NCBI GenBank assembly: GCA_031772625.1
Contig: CM062818.1
Location: forward strand, 211,909,742-211,973,741
DNA from: Pinus tabuliformis
Taxonomy: Eukaryota; Streptophyta; Pinopsida; Pinales; Pinaceae
Length of the DNA stretch: 64,000 nucleotides
Reading direction: 5' to 3'
In this document: positions 1-10,930 of the stretch, one piece after another
How positions within the stretch are numbered: position 1 is the stretch's first letter
Layout: every line of letters starts with the position of its first letter
The notes under the pieces: generated by a model
Database searches by the model: none
The model's input: only the letters and a program-made list of their open reading frames with translations
Told to the model about the DNA's origin: nothing
Position numbers and translations under genes: made by a program

Positions 1-850
1 TCAGATAAGGAAAGCATGCAAATATCAAGCGGTTCATGATCTCCTTGACATCAAAATTCCAGAAAATGCAATATGCAAATCATGTCAGTTTGGTAAGCAA
101 ACCAGAACTAATTTCCCTGAGAAGTAAGGATCAGCTAGTAATCCACTTGAACTTGTCCATACTAATTTATGTGGTCCATTAAGGAAAAAGTCACCTCAAG
201 GAGAAGAATACTTTATATTGTTCATTGACGACTTTTTCAGGATGTGTTGGATAGGACTTCTGAAGCATAAAGAAGAAGCTTTCAAAAAGTTCAAAGCTTT
301 CAAAGCCTTGGTTGAAAATGAATCAGATCGCAGAATCAAATGCCTCAGGTCTAATCGAGGAGGGGAATTTACCTCGGATGAATTTTTTGACTTTTGTGAA
401 GAACATGGAATAAGAAGGGAATTCTCTACTGCAAGGACTCCTTAGCGAAATGGAGTAGTGGAAAGGATGAACAGAACGGTTCAACAAATGGCTTGTGCCA
501 TGCTTGATGAATCTGGAACTCCTGCAGCCTTCTGGGGAGAAGCTGCATTTGCTGCCATTACTATTCTCAACAAAACAAACATTCGGGTAAACAACACTCA
601 AACTCCTCGTTAACTTTGGTATGGTAAGACTCCTACAGTAAAATACTTCAAAGTTTTTGGAAGCAAATGTTACATCAAAAGGACTGATGAAAATCTTGGT
701 AAGTTTGAACCTAGAGCAGATGAAGGCATTCTCCTTGGTTACTCTTCCCGAAGTAAAGGATATAAGTGTTACAATAAAAGACTTGGAAAAATTATTGAAA
801 GTATTGATGTAGTGGTTGATGAAGCAGGCGACAATCCAAAGCAGATAAAA
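1..850 (+). pseudogene. Element A integrase region (fossil)
   Basis: This stretch encodes a copia-type integrase in pieces. The Cys pair of the N-terminal zinc-binding domain is visible near 80-100 (CKSCQFGKQ), followed by the catalytic core (FIDDFFRM near 220-245, RGGEF near 355-370, NGVVERMNRT near 450-480) and the copia C-terminal block with GSKCYIKR and LGYSSRSKGYKCYN near 660-775. In a live element this protein inserts the cDNA into host DNA and is released from a gag-pol polyprotein. The reading frame is broken several times. Nothing here suggests host co-option. Confidence 0.9.
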
Positions 851-1089
851 ATTGAAGATTTTGAAGATGATGAGGACTATCCTTCAAGATCATAATAATG
901 ATGAAGAAGAAACCTATGAGGCACCAGAAGAACAGATAAGGGTAGAAGAAAAGACTCCATCTAGGTACGTCCAAAGAATCATCAGAGACTCAAATTTTGG
1001 GGCAGAAAGAGGTAGGTGTACAAATAAGAAGACTATTACAGAAGTTTCAAGATATCTGGCATTGCTGTCCTCTATCGAACCATGAAATG

Positions 1090-1890
1090 TAAGTGAAGCA
1101 TGCAAAGATGAATGTTGGGTCAAGGACATGAATGAAGAACTTGAGCAGATTGAAAAGAATAACACTTTGGAATTGGTTCCTAGAAATAATGATAAGAATG
1201 TCATAGGGACCAAATGGATATTCAAAAACAAGCTGAATGGAAATGGAGATGTTATTAGAAACAAGGCCAGACTTGTCTGTAAAGGGTATGCTCAATAAGA
1301 AGGTATAGACTTTGAAGAAACTTTTGCACTGGTTGCTAGACTTGAAGCCATAAGAATGTTCCTTGCTCTTTCTAGCTTTCAGAAGTTCAAAGTATATCAA
1401 ATGGATGTGAAATCTACCTTTCTAAATGGATACTTAGAAGAAGAAGTGTATATTGAGCAACCAGATGGATTCATCCTTGGAAATGATCCAAAACTTGTTT
1501 GCAGACTCAAAAAGTCTCTCTATGTTCTTAAATAGGCTCTAAGGGCTTGGTGTTATTGTCTGGACAAATACCTCCATCAACAAGGTTTTTCAAAAGGATT
1601 AGCAGATAACAATCTATATATAAAAATTGACAATGATAAATTGCTAATACTTGTTGTGTATGTTGATGATATCATGTTTGGTAGCAATGAAGAAGCCATG
1701 AGTCAAAACTTTGCTTTGGTGATGCAGAAAGAATTTGAAATGTCCCTGCTTGGTGAGCTGACATATTTTCTTGGTTTACAAGTCCAACAAAACAAAGACG
1801 GTATCTTTCTATCACAAACCAGGTACCTCAAGCAGATCTTGAAGAAATATGGCATGAAAGATTCGAAACAATATGTACCCCTATGGTAAC
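1090..1890 (+). pseudogene. Element A reverse transcriptase (fossil)
   Basis: The Ty1/copia RVT_2-type reverse transcriptase is recognisable from the opening block ending in GTKWIFKNKLN (near 1208-1240), through KARLVCKGYAQ and [11 protein letters not shown] (near 1400-1430), to the catalytic YVDDIMFGS (near 1660-1685) and the LGLQVQQ/SQTRYLKQILKKYGM block (near 1770-1857). In a live element it copies the RNA genome to DNA. It lies directly between integrase and RNase H, which is the copia order and excludes Ty3/gypsy. The frame is interrupted a few times. Confidence 0.92.
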
Positions 1891-2614
1891 AGGATGCAGC
1901 CTCAGCGCAAATGATGATTCAGCAACATTACATCAATCAACTTATAGATCCATGATTGGTAGTCTGCTCTATCTGACAGGTACCCGACCTGATATCATGC
2001 ATGCAGTGGGAATAGTTGGAAGATTCCAAGCAAATCAAAAAGAAGCACACATTCAGGCGGTTAAAAGGATTTTCAAATATCTTCAAGGAACACAAAACTA
2101 TGGCTTGTGGTATCCTAGAGATACAAATCTCACACTTCATGCATATACAGATGCAGATTGGGCAGGAAGCGTGGATGACATAAAAAGCACTAGTGGTGGT
2201 GCATTCTTTATGGGTACCAGATTAGTATCTTGGTTCAGCAAGAAGCAAAGTTCAATTGCTTTATCTACAGCTGAAGCAGAATATGTGGCTGCTGCATCTT
2301 GCTGCACACAACTCCTTTGGATGATGCAGACTTTGAAAGATTTTCAAATCACTTGTACTCCACCTATCTCCATTTTATGTGATAATACAAGTGCAATCAA
2401 TATTTCAAAGAATCTAGTCATGCATTCAAAGACCAAGCACATACCTATCAAATATCATTTTCTCTGGGAACAAGTGCTTGAACAAAAGGTTAAATTGGAG
2501 TATGTTCCCTCCAAGGAACAGGTTGCTGATATATTCACCAAACCACTGCCCAGAGAGACATTTGAATACCTCAGACAGAAGCTGGGAGTAGTTGATGCAT
2601 CATCTTGCTGTTGA
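1883..2614 (+). pseudogene. Element A RNase H, C-terminal pol (fossil, long open stretch)
   Basis: An open stretch of 243 codons encodes the copia RNase H and its connection domain. Visible landmarks are YRSMIGSLLYLTGTRPDI, the first catalytic block DADWAGS, the STAEAEYVAAA block, the LCDNTSAI block and the C-terminal TKHIPIKYHF and VADIFTKPLP motifs. The enzyme removes RNA from the RNA:DNA hybrid in reverse transcription. The stop codon at 2612-2614 is at the normal end of copia pol. This is the best preserved part of element A, but the polyprotein it belonged to is broken upstream. Confidence 0.93.
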
Positions 2615-3377
2615 AACTTATCTATTTCAGAGAAAAGTGGTTATACGAGAGTATCATGAGGAGCATCCGCGTACATATGCCGATTTCTGTGGATACAATC
2701 GCGTATATGTTGATTTGAAGAAAAACAGTGGGCCAGACTTAGGATGAAGAGAGTTTGACATGGGTCTGACAGAGACCATATGGCACAGGTTCAGGGGGAG
2801 CATATACTTCTAATAATGCATTGTTGGCATTATCTTAGAAGATCTTGGTTCAATTTCACAGTGGTTTTTTTGGTGGAACAGGTGTTGAGGGAGAACATGG
2901 TTGCTGGTCTGAATGATGATTGACAAATGCTACTGATGATAGTTGTTGATGACTATCATAGTCTTGTTGTAGATATTTTGTCTCTATGTCATGTATATCT
3001 TTTATCATCAAGGTCATGTAACAACCTATTTTGTTTCCCCACTATGCCTGGGATGGATGATGTAATGTTCTTGTTTTATCATGTGTAAAATTTTGGTGTA
3101 TCCCCACTTGGTTGGGTGGATTGGTCAATATTGGTATATCCCCACTTGGTTGGGAGATGGATGTATGTATGAGTCTTTGGTGATAGGAAGGTCATTTATA
3201 GAGTCATGTTCTTTCTTGTAGAACATCTTTTTGCAGACCTTGCCTACAGTCAGGGGGAGCATGGACAGCATAGCAAAGCAGAAGATTTCAGCATGTACTC
3301 AGGGGGAGCATCACCCTTTGCCCTTGATGACAAAGGGGGAGAGTGACTTGGAGTGACTTGGGGTTGCCATCAAGTCC
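2615..3377 (+). other. Element A spacer between pol and 3' LTR
   Basis: This 760-base stretch has no supported ORF. It carries repeated G-rich tracts of the form AGGGGGAG at 2793-2800, 3252-3259 and 3301-3308, and AAAGGGGGAGAG at 3332-3343. It also has a 24-base motif containing CCCCACTTGGTTGGG that occurs twice 38 bases apart (3093-3116 and 3131-3154). Many SIRE-lineage elements have an envelope-like ORF here; I see no trace of one. Confidence 0.7.
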
Positions 3378-3388
3378 AAAGGGGGAGA
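3378..3388 (+). promoter_or_regulatory. Element A polypurine tract
   Basis: AAAGGGGGAGA lies one base before the TGTTGG start of the 3' LTR. The polypurine tract primes plus-strand DNA synthesis. Its form and position match SIRE-type copia elements. Confidence 0.85.
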
Positions 3389-3389
3389 T

Positions 3390-4936
3390 TGTTGGCATTA
3401 TGACACAGGTTTGGCACTATGACACAGGTGTTGTCCTTGATGGCAACTCACCCAGATGATAGCTCACAGTTCAGGCTCTCAGAATGAAGGAAAAAGAGAT
3501 ATACTCATGTTCTATTTAACAAAGTCACGTATACATGCGGGATTGCTGATCAAAAGTCGTGTATGCGTATGCACGCACTTTCATGCAAGGAAAAGCACGT
3601 ACATGTGGGAAAACTCATTTTTTGGTCCATGATATTTGGTCCTTGGTATTTGGACCTATGGTTTTGGACCATGGTATCTCGTCCGAAGTGTTGAACCCAA
3701 GTATTGGTTGTAAGTGGTTTTGGACCATGGTATTGAGTAAGGCCTATGAATATAAAAGGGGAAGGAGATCATTAGGAAAAGGCACTCAAGAATTGAATAT
3801 CTTATGAAGAGAAAGACCTAGAATACTGGTCATTGGGTTATGGTGCATAGCTGGATCTGAACAAAGGAGGAACCTGAGCGCTAGAGGAAGGATAAGTTCT
3901 ATTGATGGGTCAAGATCTTAAGGCTTGAATAGTAGTTTCTTTGTGTGATTTTGATCTGTTATATTTGGTGCATGACTTGATCTATAAATCTGATAATCTG
4001 GGTATAACTGATGTCTGAACATTGGAAAAGGGAAAATTGTCTTTTATAGATCGGTACACAGGTTCGGTACAACAAAGGCACGTATACATGCTGGTTCGAT
4101 AATTCAAAACAGAGTATACACTGGTTTGCCTTAATACAGAAGCGTATGCATGTAGGTTCTTCATCTTGAAGTAGCGTACATCTCATAAAATATGTTTTAG
4201 CTACTTCTGTTTATTGCTGCAACACTCTGGGTTCAGGATTGGTGTCTAGTTGTTGTTACTGTATTCTGGTTACAACATTCAGAGAAGTGATTGATTGATT
4301 CAGTTTTGGTTGGTGCAAAGGGGATTGGTTGATGCAGATACATTTGATGTTTGATTGATGTTATTTATGGATCCAGTTTGAAAATTTATGAAACGTGGTC
4401 CCTGGAAGAAAAGAGAAGGTTGTAGCCTTCTGTAGGATAGCACCTACGTACTAGTACATCAGCTAGTACAAGAGCTAAGGGGGTTGTAGCTCCCTTCCAG
4501 GAGAAGCTGGAGAATGAGAGAAGGTTGTAGCCTTCTGTAGGTAGAAGCCTATGTACTGGTATAAGACTACACCAGTATAGAAATATTGTAAAAATAAATT
4601 TCTTATTAACAAGAAGATAGAGAAGCATTGCAGTAGGTGGTTTTCACCCACATTGGGTTTCCACCTTATATCTTGTGTTCATATGTGTGATGATTTGTTT
4701 TGTTTACTGCACATGTTTACTGTTCTTATGGTTAATGAAGGTTCTGATGCACTAATTAATGATCAAATGGATTAATTAAATCTTAATTTTACAGGTTATA
4801 CGCTAGTTGCTGTAGTCACAGTTGTGTGTATACGCTGGTTTCCATATCTGAAGTAGCATATATCTAAGTTTGAAAATGAAAAATTATTTGACTTGATAAT
4901 ACTGATTCACCCCCCCTCTCAGTATTATTTCCAACA
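3390..4936 (+). repeat. Element A 3' LTR
   Basis: The LTR is 1547 bases long, starts TGTTGG and ends CCAACA, a perfect 6-base inverted terminal repeat. A TATA box (TATAAAAGG, 3751-3759) lies about 360 bases in. The LTR has internal repeats: a 24-base motif at 4413-4436 recurs at 4518-4541, each forming a short hairpin (AGAAGG...CCTTCT), with a related third hairpin between them near 4476-4500. Motifs of the form CGTATACATGC, CGTATGCATGTAGG and GTATACGCTGG recur across it. The five bases after it, AGAAA, are the expected target-site duplication. Confidence 0.9.
3751..3759 (+). promoter_or_regulatory. TATA box of element A LTR
   Basis: TATAAAAGG follows GGCCTATGAA and precedes an A/G-rich stretch. 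It is the best core-promoter match in the LTR and would place the U3/R boundary about 30 bases downstream. Confidence 0.6.
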
Positions 4937-5691
4937 AGAAATGGTTAGGTTGCGGGGAGGACAAATGGATAGTAAAGCAGGAATGGGTAGTTGTGGAGGG
5001 GTTGCGGCAAAGTGTCAGTAGAAGACAAAGGCAGCTGAGTGGATAGGAAGGAGGAGTGGTAGCTAAGGGAAAGAACAGCTGAGCGAGAACTGGCAGCCCA
5101 GGCGGTAGGGGAAATACAAAAGGAGAAGGCCCGTAAGGAAGATGGGTTGGTTGTTCTTGTTGTGGGTGTTGCAGATGGGATGGTTGGTTGCAGCAGGACA
5201 AAACCAGAATGCAGGGGCATGGCCAAGCAGGACCCCTAAGTTAAAGAATGAGCCTGTGGTTCTGTAAATAGGTATTCCTTGTAATCATCTATGGCGAATG
5301 CCGATATGCCATGTAATAGTCTAATGTTAAATTAATATGAAGTAAAGTCCAGACTAGATGCTTAACATGATGCGTATGGTTATTTATGACGTGTTGCCCC
5401 ATTAAAAATTTTAAATATCCTATAAGATTCATGCATGTAGTAGTTTCTTAGTATTTGATGGTATGATGTTATCTCAATTATGTATGTGATGTTGTTTATA
5501 TATTATCGGTTGATGCATCCATGATTCCATGATGAACCCTTCTTAGTTTTGGTCGTGGCATGCCAGGTGAGACTCCTTACGCCTTGGGTAATGTGAAAAT
5601 TTCGATGTTGTCCTAGACTACAATGATCCATTGTTCAATCCCCGTGGTTGAACCTAGGGTCTTCACCCTTGATGAGTCTTTTGTGCCAACA
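4937..5691 (+). repeat. Element B 5' LTR (part right of element A)
   Basis: This sequence aligns base for base with 57397-58156 and 58825-59578, the other two B-family LTRs. Compared with them, A is inserted about 77 bases into the LTR. The end is TGTGCCAACA at 5682-5691, followed by the primer binding site. Confidence 0.9.
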
Positions 5692-5693
5692 AA

Positions 5694-5712
5694 TGGTTCT
5701 GTTTCCAGGACC
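5694..5712 (+). promoter_or_regulatory. Element B primer binding site, tRNA-Asp-like
   Basis: TGGTTCTGTTTCCAGGACC lies two bases after the LTR; the second B-family copy at 58159 reads TGGTTCTGTTGCCGGGACC. The GTTGCCGGG core matches the complement of the plant tRNA-Asp 3' end (TGGCGCCGTTGCCGGGG from memory) with a few differences in the acceptor part. Confidence 0.6.
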
Positions 5713-5738
5713 AGAAGTTACAAGAACTGGTTCGGAAC

Positions 5739-8030
5739 ATGGTGTTGAGGATATTCAAGAAAGAGATTAGAGATTGGTGTGATCACGAAATAGATCAGTT
5801 TATAGCAGAGCAAGCTATCCAAAGGAATCAACTGATCGGCAAGGTGAGTGAAGGGATTTTATATGCCGAGGGTTCCAATGACCAATATGAGATCTTCTGG
5901 TGCAAGTTCCCAGAAGACTTGTATAATTGGTTAAAAAGGATGAAAGTGCAGAACCAGTTAGTGGGGCCGATGTCAGCCCGCTGCAACTGGACTTCCTTAG
6001 GTCTCATATCTCTCCAACAGTTAGACAACAATCTGACTAGAGGAGTCGATTTTTGGGTAAAGACTATGGTTGAAGGGTATATAGTCGAGTTTGTCACCGA
6101 AAGTTATCAATCCTTCTCGAAAGAAAAAACGATGTTTGGATTCAGATTAAGAGGAAGGTTGATGAGGGAAGTGTTGTTGTGGATTAAAATGTTTATGGTA
6201 GAAGAAGAACTACTTCCCTCACCTACCATGGAGATGGTAGCGTAAAACACCAATAATAGGGGAAGGACCTAAGGGGAGAATGCTACCATTGGGGAATATA
6301 TATGTTGCTGAAGGAATGGATGTAGAAGGGTTGTGGAAAACTAGAGACGCTATAACATAGAGGAGAGCACTGCTAGCTGACAAGTGGCAAGCGAGAGTGG
6401 TTTAGACTCTAAAGAAGAGAAAGATGGGACCCCACCAAGTAGGAGCGGTGTCGTAAAAACCCCAAGAGGAAGGGGGAGGGAAAGAGGATGCAGGACAAAG
6501 CATGATTGGCAATAGGTGGGATAGGAGCCAGGAAGATGAAGAGGATCCTTCCTTACAGGTTGCGGGAAGGATGGTGCAGGAACAAATGCTAAGTAGGTAC
6601 AAAGAGGAGAGAGAAGAGGACATGGGCAACGTCATGAGAATATTATTTGCCAAAGGAGAAGCATCCAATAGGAGTCCACAAAATTATCTCCAAGGTACAT
6701 GTAGTATTCCTCCTGACCTTCCCCTGTTACCTTACTATAATCGGGAGAAATTTGTTATTAAATTAGCCAAGAAAATACGGGTACACAACGTGCACAGGAA
6801 ATATAAGGCAGTCTTAATACCACAAATAACAAAGGAACCAATGGTATTAGCAACTTGGGATTGCAAGGATCCCAATATCCAGGGAACCAAGGGTTCGTGT
6901 TACTAGCTCATACCCAAGTAAGCATGGCGGGATCTTTTACCAGATATCCAGAGTTTGCGGGGAGGGGAAATGAAGACGTGGAACATCACTGGTATCTCTG
7001 CGAAGCTATTTGGAGAGCACGATAGACTCTAGGTAAATTCAAAATAGTTGATTTCCAGACCACGCTGAGGGATAGAGCTCTACGCTGGTTTATAAAATGG
7101 GCGGAACAAAACCAGAATCCCACGATAGATGATATCAAGAGAGGATTCGTACAGGAATTCAAAGTACCTCAGACTGACCAACAAGGGCTATTGGAACTGT
7201 GGGAAATCAAGCAGAGGGAGGGCGAAACTACTTGGGAACTCATGCAAAGGTTTAAGGATTCCATTGTTAAGTTGAGTTACACTCTAGACCTGAATCACCA
7301 GCGAGACTGGTTCATCAAGGCACTCCTGCCCCTCACAAGAATGCCATTGGCGGAATAGAAGATCGAGACTCTCAAAGATGCTTTGGAGAAAGCATAAAAA
7401 ATAGAGGTCGTGGCTCGATATCCTCATGAATATTGGGGAGGGATGAGTTTGTAGGATCCGTCAATTATGGGCCTTCAGAATTAGATCACAACTTTAATGG
7501 AGAAACTGAAGGATCTTCAGCTAGTGCGACCAACCAGACCCAATGTATGGTGCACACATTGAATGGTGGAAGGACATGTCACGACAGAGTGCCCAAGGTT
7601 GTGAGGAATTAACCATCCGGGGGGGTTGCAAGATCATAAGGACCCCATCAACCGTAGGAGTTGTGGCAGTAGGAGCACAAAGAGTTTTCTTGGATGAAAC
7701 AACCAGGAATATTGTGATATCTGTAGAACATATGGACATCTAACCTAGATGTGCCTGATACTATAGTACTCTAATGTCCCTAATAACAACTACTATGAGT
7801 ATTGTGCATCCACAAAACATCACACTGACCAGTGCCGAGCATTGGATGCTATAGCAGAACGGCTGGATAGGTTGAAGTTATAGATTAATGAGTCCAACCG
7901 GGGAGGAAGAGGAGGAAATGGAAGAGGAGGAAGAATGGGAGGAAGAGGCCCCGTAAGGTGTTACAACTATGACCAAGAGGGACACGTTGCCAAGGAATGC
8001 CCGCTCCCTAGAAGAGCACGATGTTCACAA
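5739..8030 (+). pseudogene. Element B gag (fossil)
   Basis: The likely start is the ATG at 5739, 27 bases after the primer binding site; the same start context is kept in the second family copy at 58204. The first open stretch (168 codons) is a gag N-terminal region without a family match I can name. A capsid-type gag domain follows near 6960-7370, recognisable by FQTTLRDRALRWFIKWAEQN and the downstream block with GETTWELMQRFKDSIVKLSY. A zinc-knuckle region with GHVAKECP lies near 7955-8000, after a Gly/Arg-rich stretch. Gag forms the virus-like particle and packages RNA. The frame is broken many times, so this is a fossil. Confidence 0.8.
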
Positions 8031-8559
8031 TTCAAAATGAATACTCATGCTGCGAAGGATTACCCGAACCTCATTGAAAAGTGGGAAGAAAGGACCACAG
8101 AGGGGGGCTAAGCTGGTTAACGCCAAACCTCGTACCGATGATGGTCTTCCCACAACCAACATCAATATAATCACAAGAGGGGGAAAGAAGACAAGGGAGG
8201 ATCATAGTACGGTGGATCTACCCTTGATCATTAAGGCATCATCCCTAAAGAAATCATATCAGCCTGAGTGACAAAAGCGATACTATCATGAAGTGGCTAA
8301 GCTATTCGAGGGGATGACTAAGATGAAGGAAGATCAGAGACAGAATGGGCACGTGCTAAATAGTAATCATCCGATTGAAGAATGGTTTAAATTATTCCTG
8401 AAAATCATTGAAGAAGAATATATGTTAAAGGAGTTGCAAAAAAGTTTAAGGGCTGCATTATCAGTGGAGGATGGGGAATCAGAACAATCATCTACCAACC
8501 TACCAGAAAATCATACCAGAAGAGTGTGGCGAAACAAGAAGAGAAGCAGAAAGGAATTC

Positions 8560-8910
8560 TGAATTAATGCTCAGGTTGCAAGATTCCAAATCAGTGACAT
8601 GATGCCAGACCTGGGATCATATGTAAACCTCCTGCCCAGGAAAACATGGGAGGCAATGGAGAATCTGCAACTGAAATACTCGCCGATTCAACTAATAATG
8701 GAGAATCAATACTAAATACTACCCATTGGAAGGCTAGAAAATGTAGAAGTAGATGTGGCGGGGGTGAAGATGCACACTAAGTTTGAAGTGATCGATATAA
8801 TGGGAGATAAGGACCCATACCCAACACTCCTTGGGATCGACTAATCCTATGAAAACTATGTTTTCATCGACCTAAAGAAAGAATTGATGATTTTCGAAGT
8901 AGAATGAATA
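8560..8910 (+). pseudogene. Element B aspartic protease region (fossil)
   Basis: Downstream of the knuckle region the + strand encodes a retropepsin-like block. The part around 8600-8660 (DLGSYVNLLPRKTWEAM) corresponds to the region that follows the active site in gypsy proteases, and PYPTLLGID near 8815-8840 corresponds to the family's C-terminal LLGxD motif. The protease cuts the polyprotein. Position between gag and RT supports the call. The region is degraded. Confidence 0.65.
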
Positions 8911-8985
8911 AGGTTGATCCAACCCTTGGACCCATATTAAGGACCCAAGTTTACAGAACCTGTAGATGACAGGGATGAGCCAGGA

Positions 8986-9846
8986 ATGATAGAACGACTA
9001 TACACACTGACATCGGGAAAAAGGGAAGATTACATAATTCCTACTGCAGGGGGATCCATTAGGTTGAGGAGTATTCAAAGCTTGGAGTTTGGTTTAGAAG
9101 TTGCATGGGATGCATGGAATCAAGGCAGATATGAAATAAATACTAGACAATGTGAAATGATAGGTTGGGTCAATTGGATTGGAGCAGAGGTAAGAAACTA
9201 TCCCAAGTTCCACGACATTGAACTACTGGACATCTTCGTGAACAAAGTATACAGAGAAATGAGGGAAGATCAAAAGATTCCATTTCTTGATATCACACTC
9301 CTGGTCACATTGGCAAGATGGTGGAGAACACACTGCAACACACTACGAGATTGGGAAGCCATAAAGAAAGCTATGAGGGAAAGGTTTGGCCATGAGGAAG
9401 ACCGACCACAAGATAGTATGAAATATATATGGAATTCAAGTCCCGAGAGGTACATAGAGGCCTGCATAAAAGGTTGGAGAAGACAGGGGATCCCGAAGGA
9501 ACTGTGGGTACATATATTCATACATACCCTAGGTACCGTTCCCTGAGCTTGGTACATGCAAGAGGAACTCCATATGCAAACGGTGAATTGGTATGTTCTA
9601 GAGGCACAGTTCATTAGCAGCTTCTCATTTAGAGGTGATGATGCGTGCATGGTTGAGACACTCCATGCGATCAAAAGGATTATGTTCACCCCAAGGCAGT
9701 TAGTTGAAGATTGTCCTAATGAAATTTTCCTACAGTGTCTGTACAACATGGATTCTCCAAAATATGCGACCTGCGACAACGTGGATGCAGAGCCAAATGA
9801 AGATGGGTTAGACAGATTGTGGCACCTGACCTTCGAGGAAACATAA
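8986..9846 (+). pseudogene. Element B second gag-like block between protease and RT (fossil)
   Basis: An open stretch of 186 codons (8986-9546) and a following open part to 9846 encode a block that is not expected at this place in a gypsy element. Residues about 105-130 read LARWWRTHCNTLRDWEAIKK followed by a basic MRERFGH, which has the shape of a capsid gag domain (W-W-x-T-H ... DWEAxKxAxxxRF), followed by a segment with CIKGWRRQGIPKELWVHIF. The N-terminal part (LYTLTSGKREDYIIPTAGG, MIGWVNWIGAEVRNYPKFH) matches a module I recall from gymnosperm repeat proteins. The usual gag of B is already present at 5739-8030, so this looks like a second gag-like module. It could instead be a pol linker that happens to resemble gag. 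Confidence 0.6.
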
Positions 9847-10019
9847 GGAGAGAAAGACATCTGGGAGAGTCCCTCACAGTGAAGGTGCGCATATTCTATC
9901 GATGAAGCTAAGAAAACAAAATGTTGGGACAGAGGATAAACCCAAAATGGCATCTGTGGGAGATTATTGGGATGAACAGAAAACAAAAGAAATTTTTGAC
10001 TTGTTACAAGAGTATTAGG

Positions 10020-10930
10020 ACTTGTTTCCAGAGTCAGTAGTAGAGCTAAAAGGAATAAAATGAGATATAGGGGAGATGAAGATTGTTCTGAGAACGGATG
10101 CCCGTTCAGTGAAGCACAGATCGTATAGACTGAACCCCAGGATGAAGGAGAAGGTTAAGAAGGAAATCGACAAAATGTTGGAAGCAAGGATTATATTTCT
10201 AGTTGATGAAGCACAGTGGATAAGTCCAATAGTCATACAAAAAAAGAAGGATGTGACAGAAATTAGGGTCTGCATTGATTACAGAAGTCTCAACAATGCA
10301 TGTGTGCATGATCCATTCCTGACACCTTTCAGTGATGAAGTCCTGGACAACATAGCAGGTAATGAATCATACTCATTTACAAATGGATTCTCGGGCTACC
10401 ATTAGGTTTGAATAACCGAGGAAGACAAATGGAAGACAACATTCACTACCGAATGGGGGTCATATGCATACAACGTAATTCCATTTGGGTTGAAGAATGC
10501 ACTAGCAGTCTTCTCGAGGATTGTCATAGCTGCATTCCGAGACTACATTCATAGGTTTCTAGAGGTGTACATGGATGACTGGATAATATATAGCCTGCTG
10601 AAGAAACACACAAGCTTAATAAGGGTCATGTTTGAAAGGTGCCAACAATTGAAAATTTCTTTAAACCTTAAGAAGTGCATTTTCGCGGTCCCGTTTGGAA
10701 CATTGCTAGGCCACATCATCTGCAAAGATGGAGTATGCATGGACCCAAAGAAGGTTGCAACAATTTTCAACATGGAGCCACCGTACAACGTGAAGCAAAT
10801 GAGGTCCACTCTAGGCCATACAGGCTATTACCGGCGCTTCATCAAGAATTATGCATCAATCACAACCCTAATGGAGAAATTACTGAAAGGACGAAAGTGT
10901 TCATTTGGACTTAGGATTGTCAAGCAACAT
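10020..10930 (+). pseudogene. Element B reverse transcriptase (fossil)
   Basis: A Ty3/gypsy reverse transcriptase follows in pieces. Landmarks are the pre-RT block with HRSYRLNPRMKEKVKKEIDK (near 10110-10170), WISPIVIQKKKD (near 10218-10253), VCIDYRSLNNACVHDPFL, the FSGYH block, the FGLKNALAVFSRIV block (near 10486-10520) and the catalytic YMDDW (near 10567-10581). The segment with LGHTGYYRRFIKNYA (near 10810-10855) is the gypsy RT connection. The order protease-RT-RNase H-integrase confirms gypsy. The frame is interrupted several times. Confidence 0.9.

Larger units (their letters stand above)
1..4936 (+). mobile_element. Element A: Ty1/copia LTR retrotransposon, SIRE/Maximus-like, 3' part
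   Basis: The window opens inside the pol gene of a copia element. Integrase, reverse transcriptase and RNase H follow in the copia order, then a spacer, a polypurine tract and a complete 3' LTR. The 5' LTR and gag lie outside the window. The sequence GGGGGAGATTGTTGG at the polypurine tract/LTR junction and the histidine-rich C-terminal part of RNase H fit the SIRE/Maximus lineage; that assignment is an inference from memory of the family. The coding region is broken, with roughly half a dozen interruptions, so this is a fossil. The element lies in the 5' LTR of gypsy element B: B-family LTR sequence resumes immediately after the CCAACA end of A. Age cannot be taken from an LTR pair because only one LTR is visible. 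Confidence 0.9.

Noticed and set aside
323-601. 92-codon open stretch on the - strand across the integrase of element A
   Set aside because: It is the reverse-strand shadow of the integrase coding region and has no family motif.
3091-3160. Possible CRISPR-like repeat-spacer pattern in the spacer of element A
   Set aside because: Only two copies of a 24-base motif; a plant retrotransposon context and no array.
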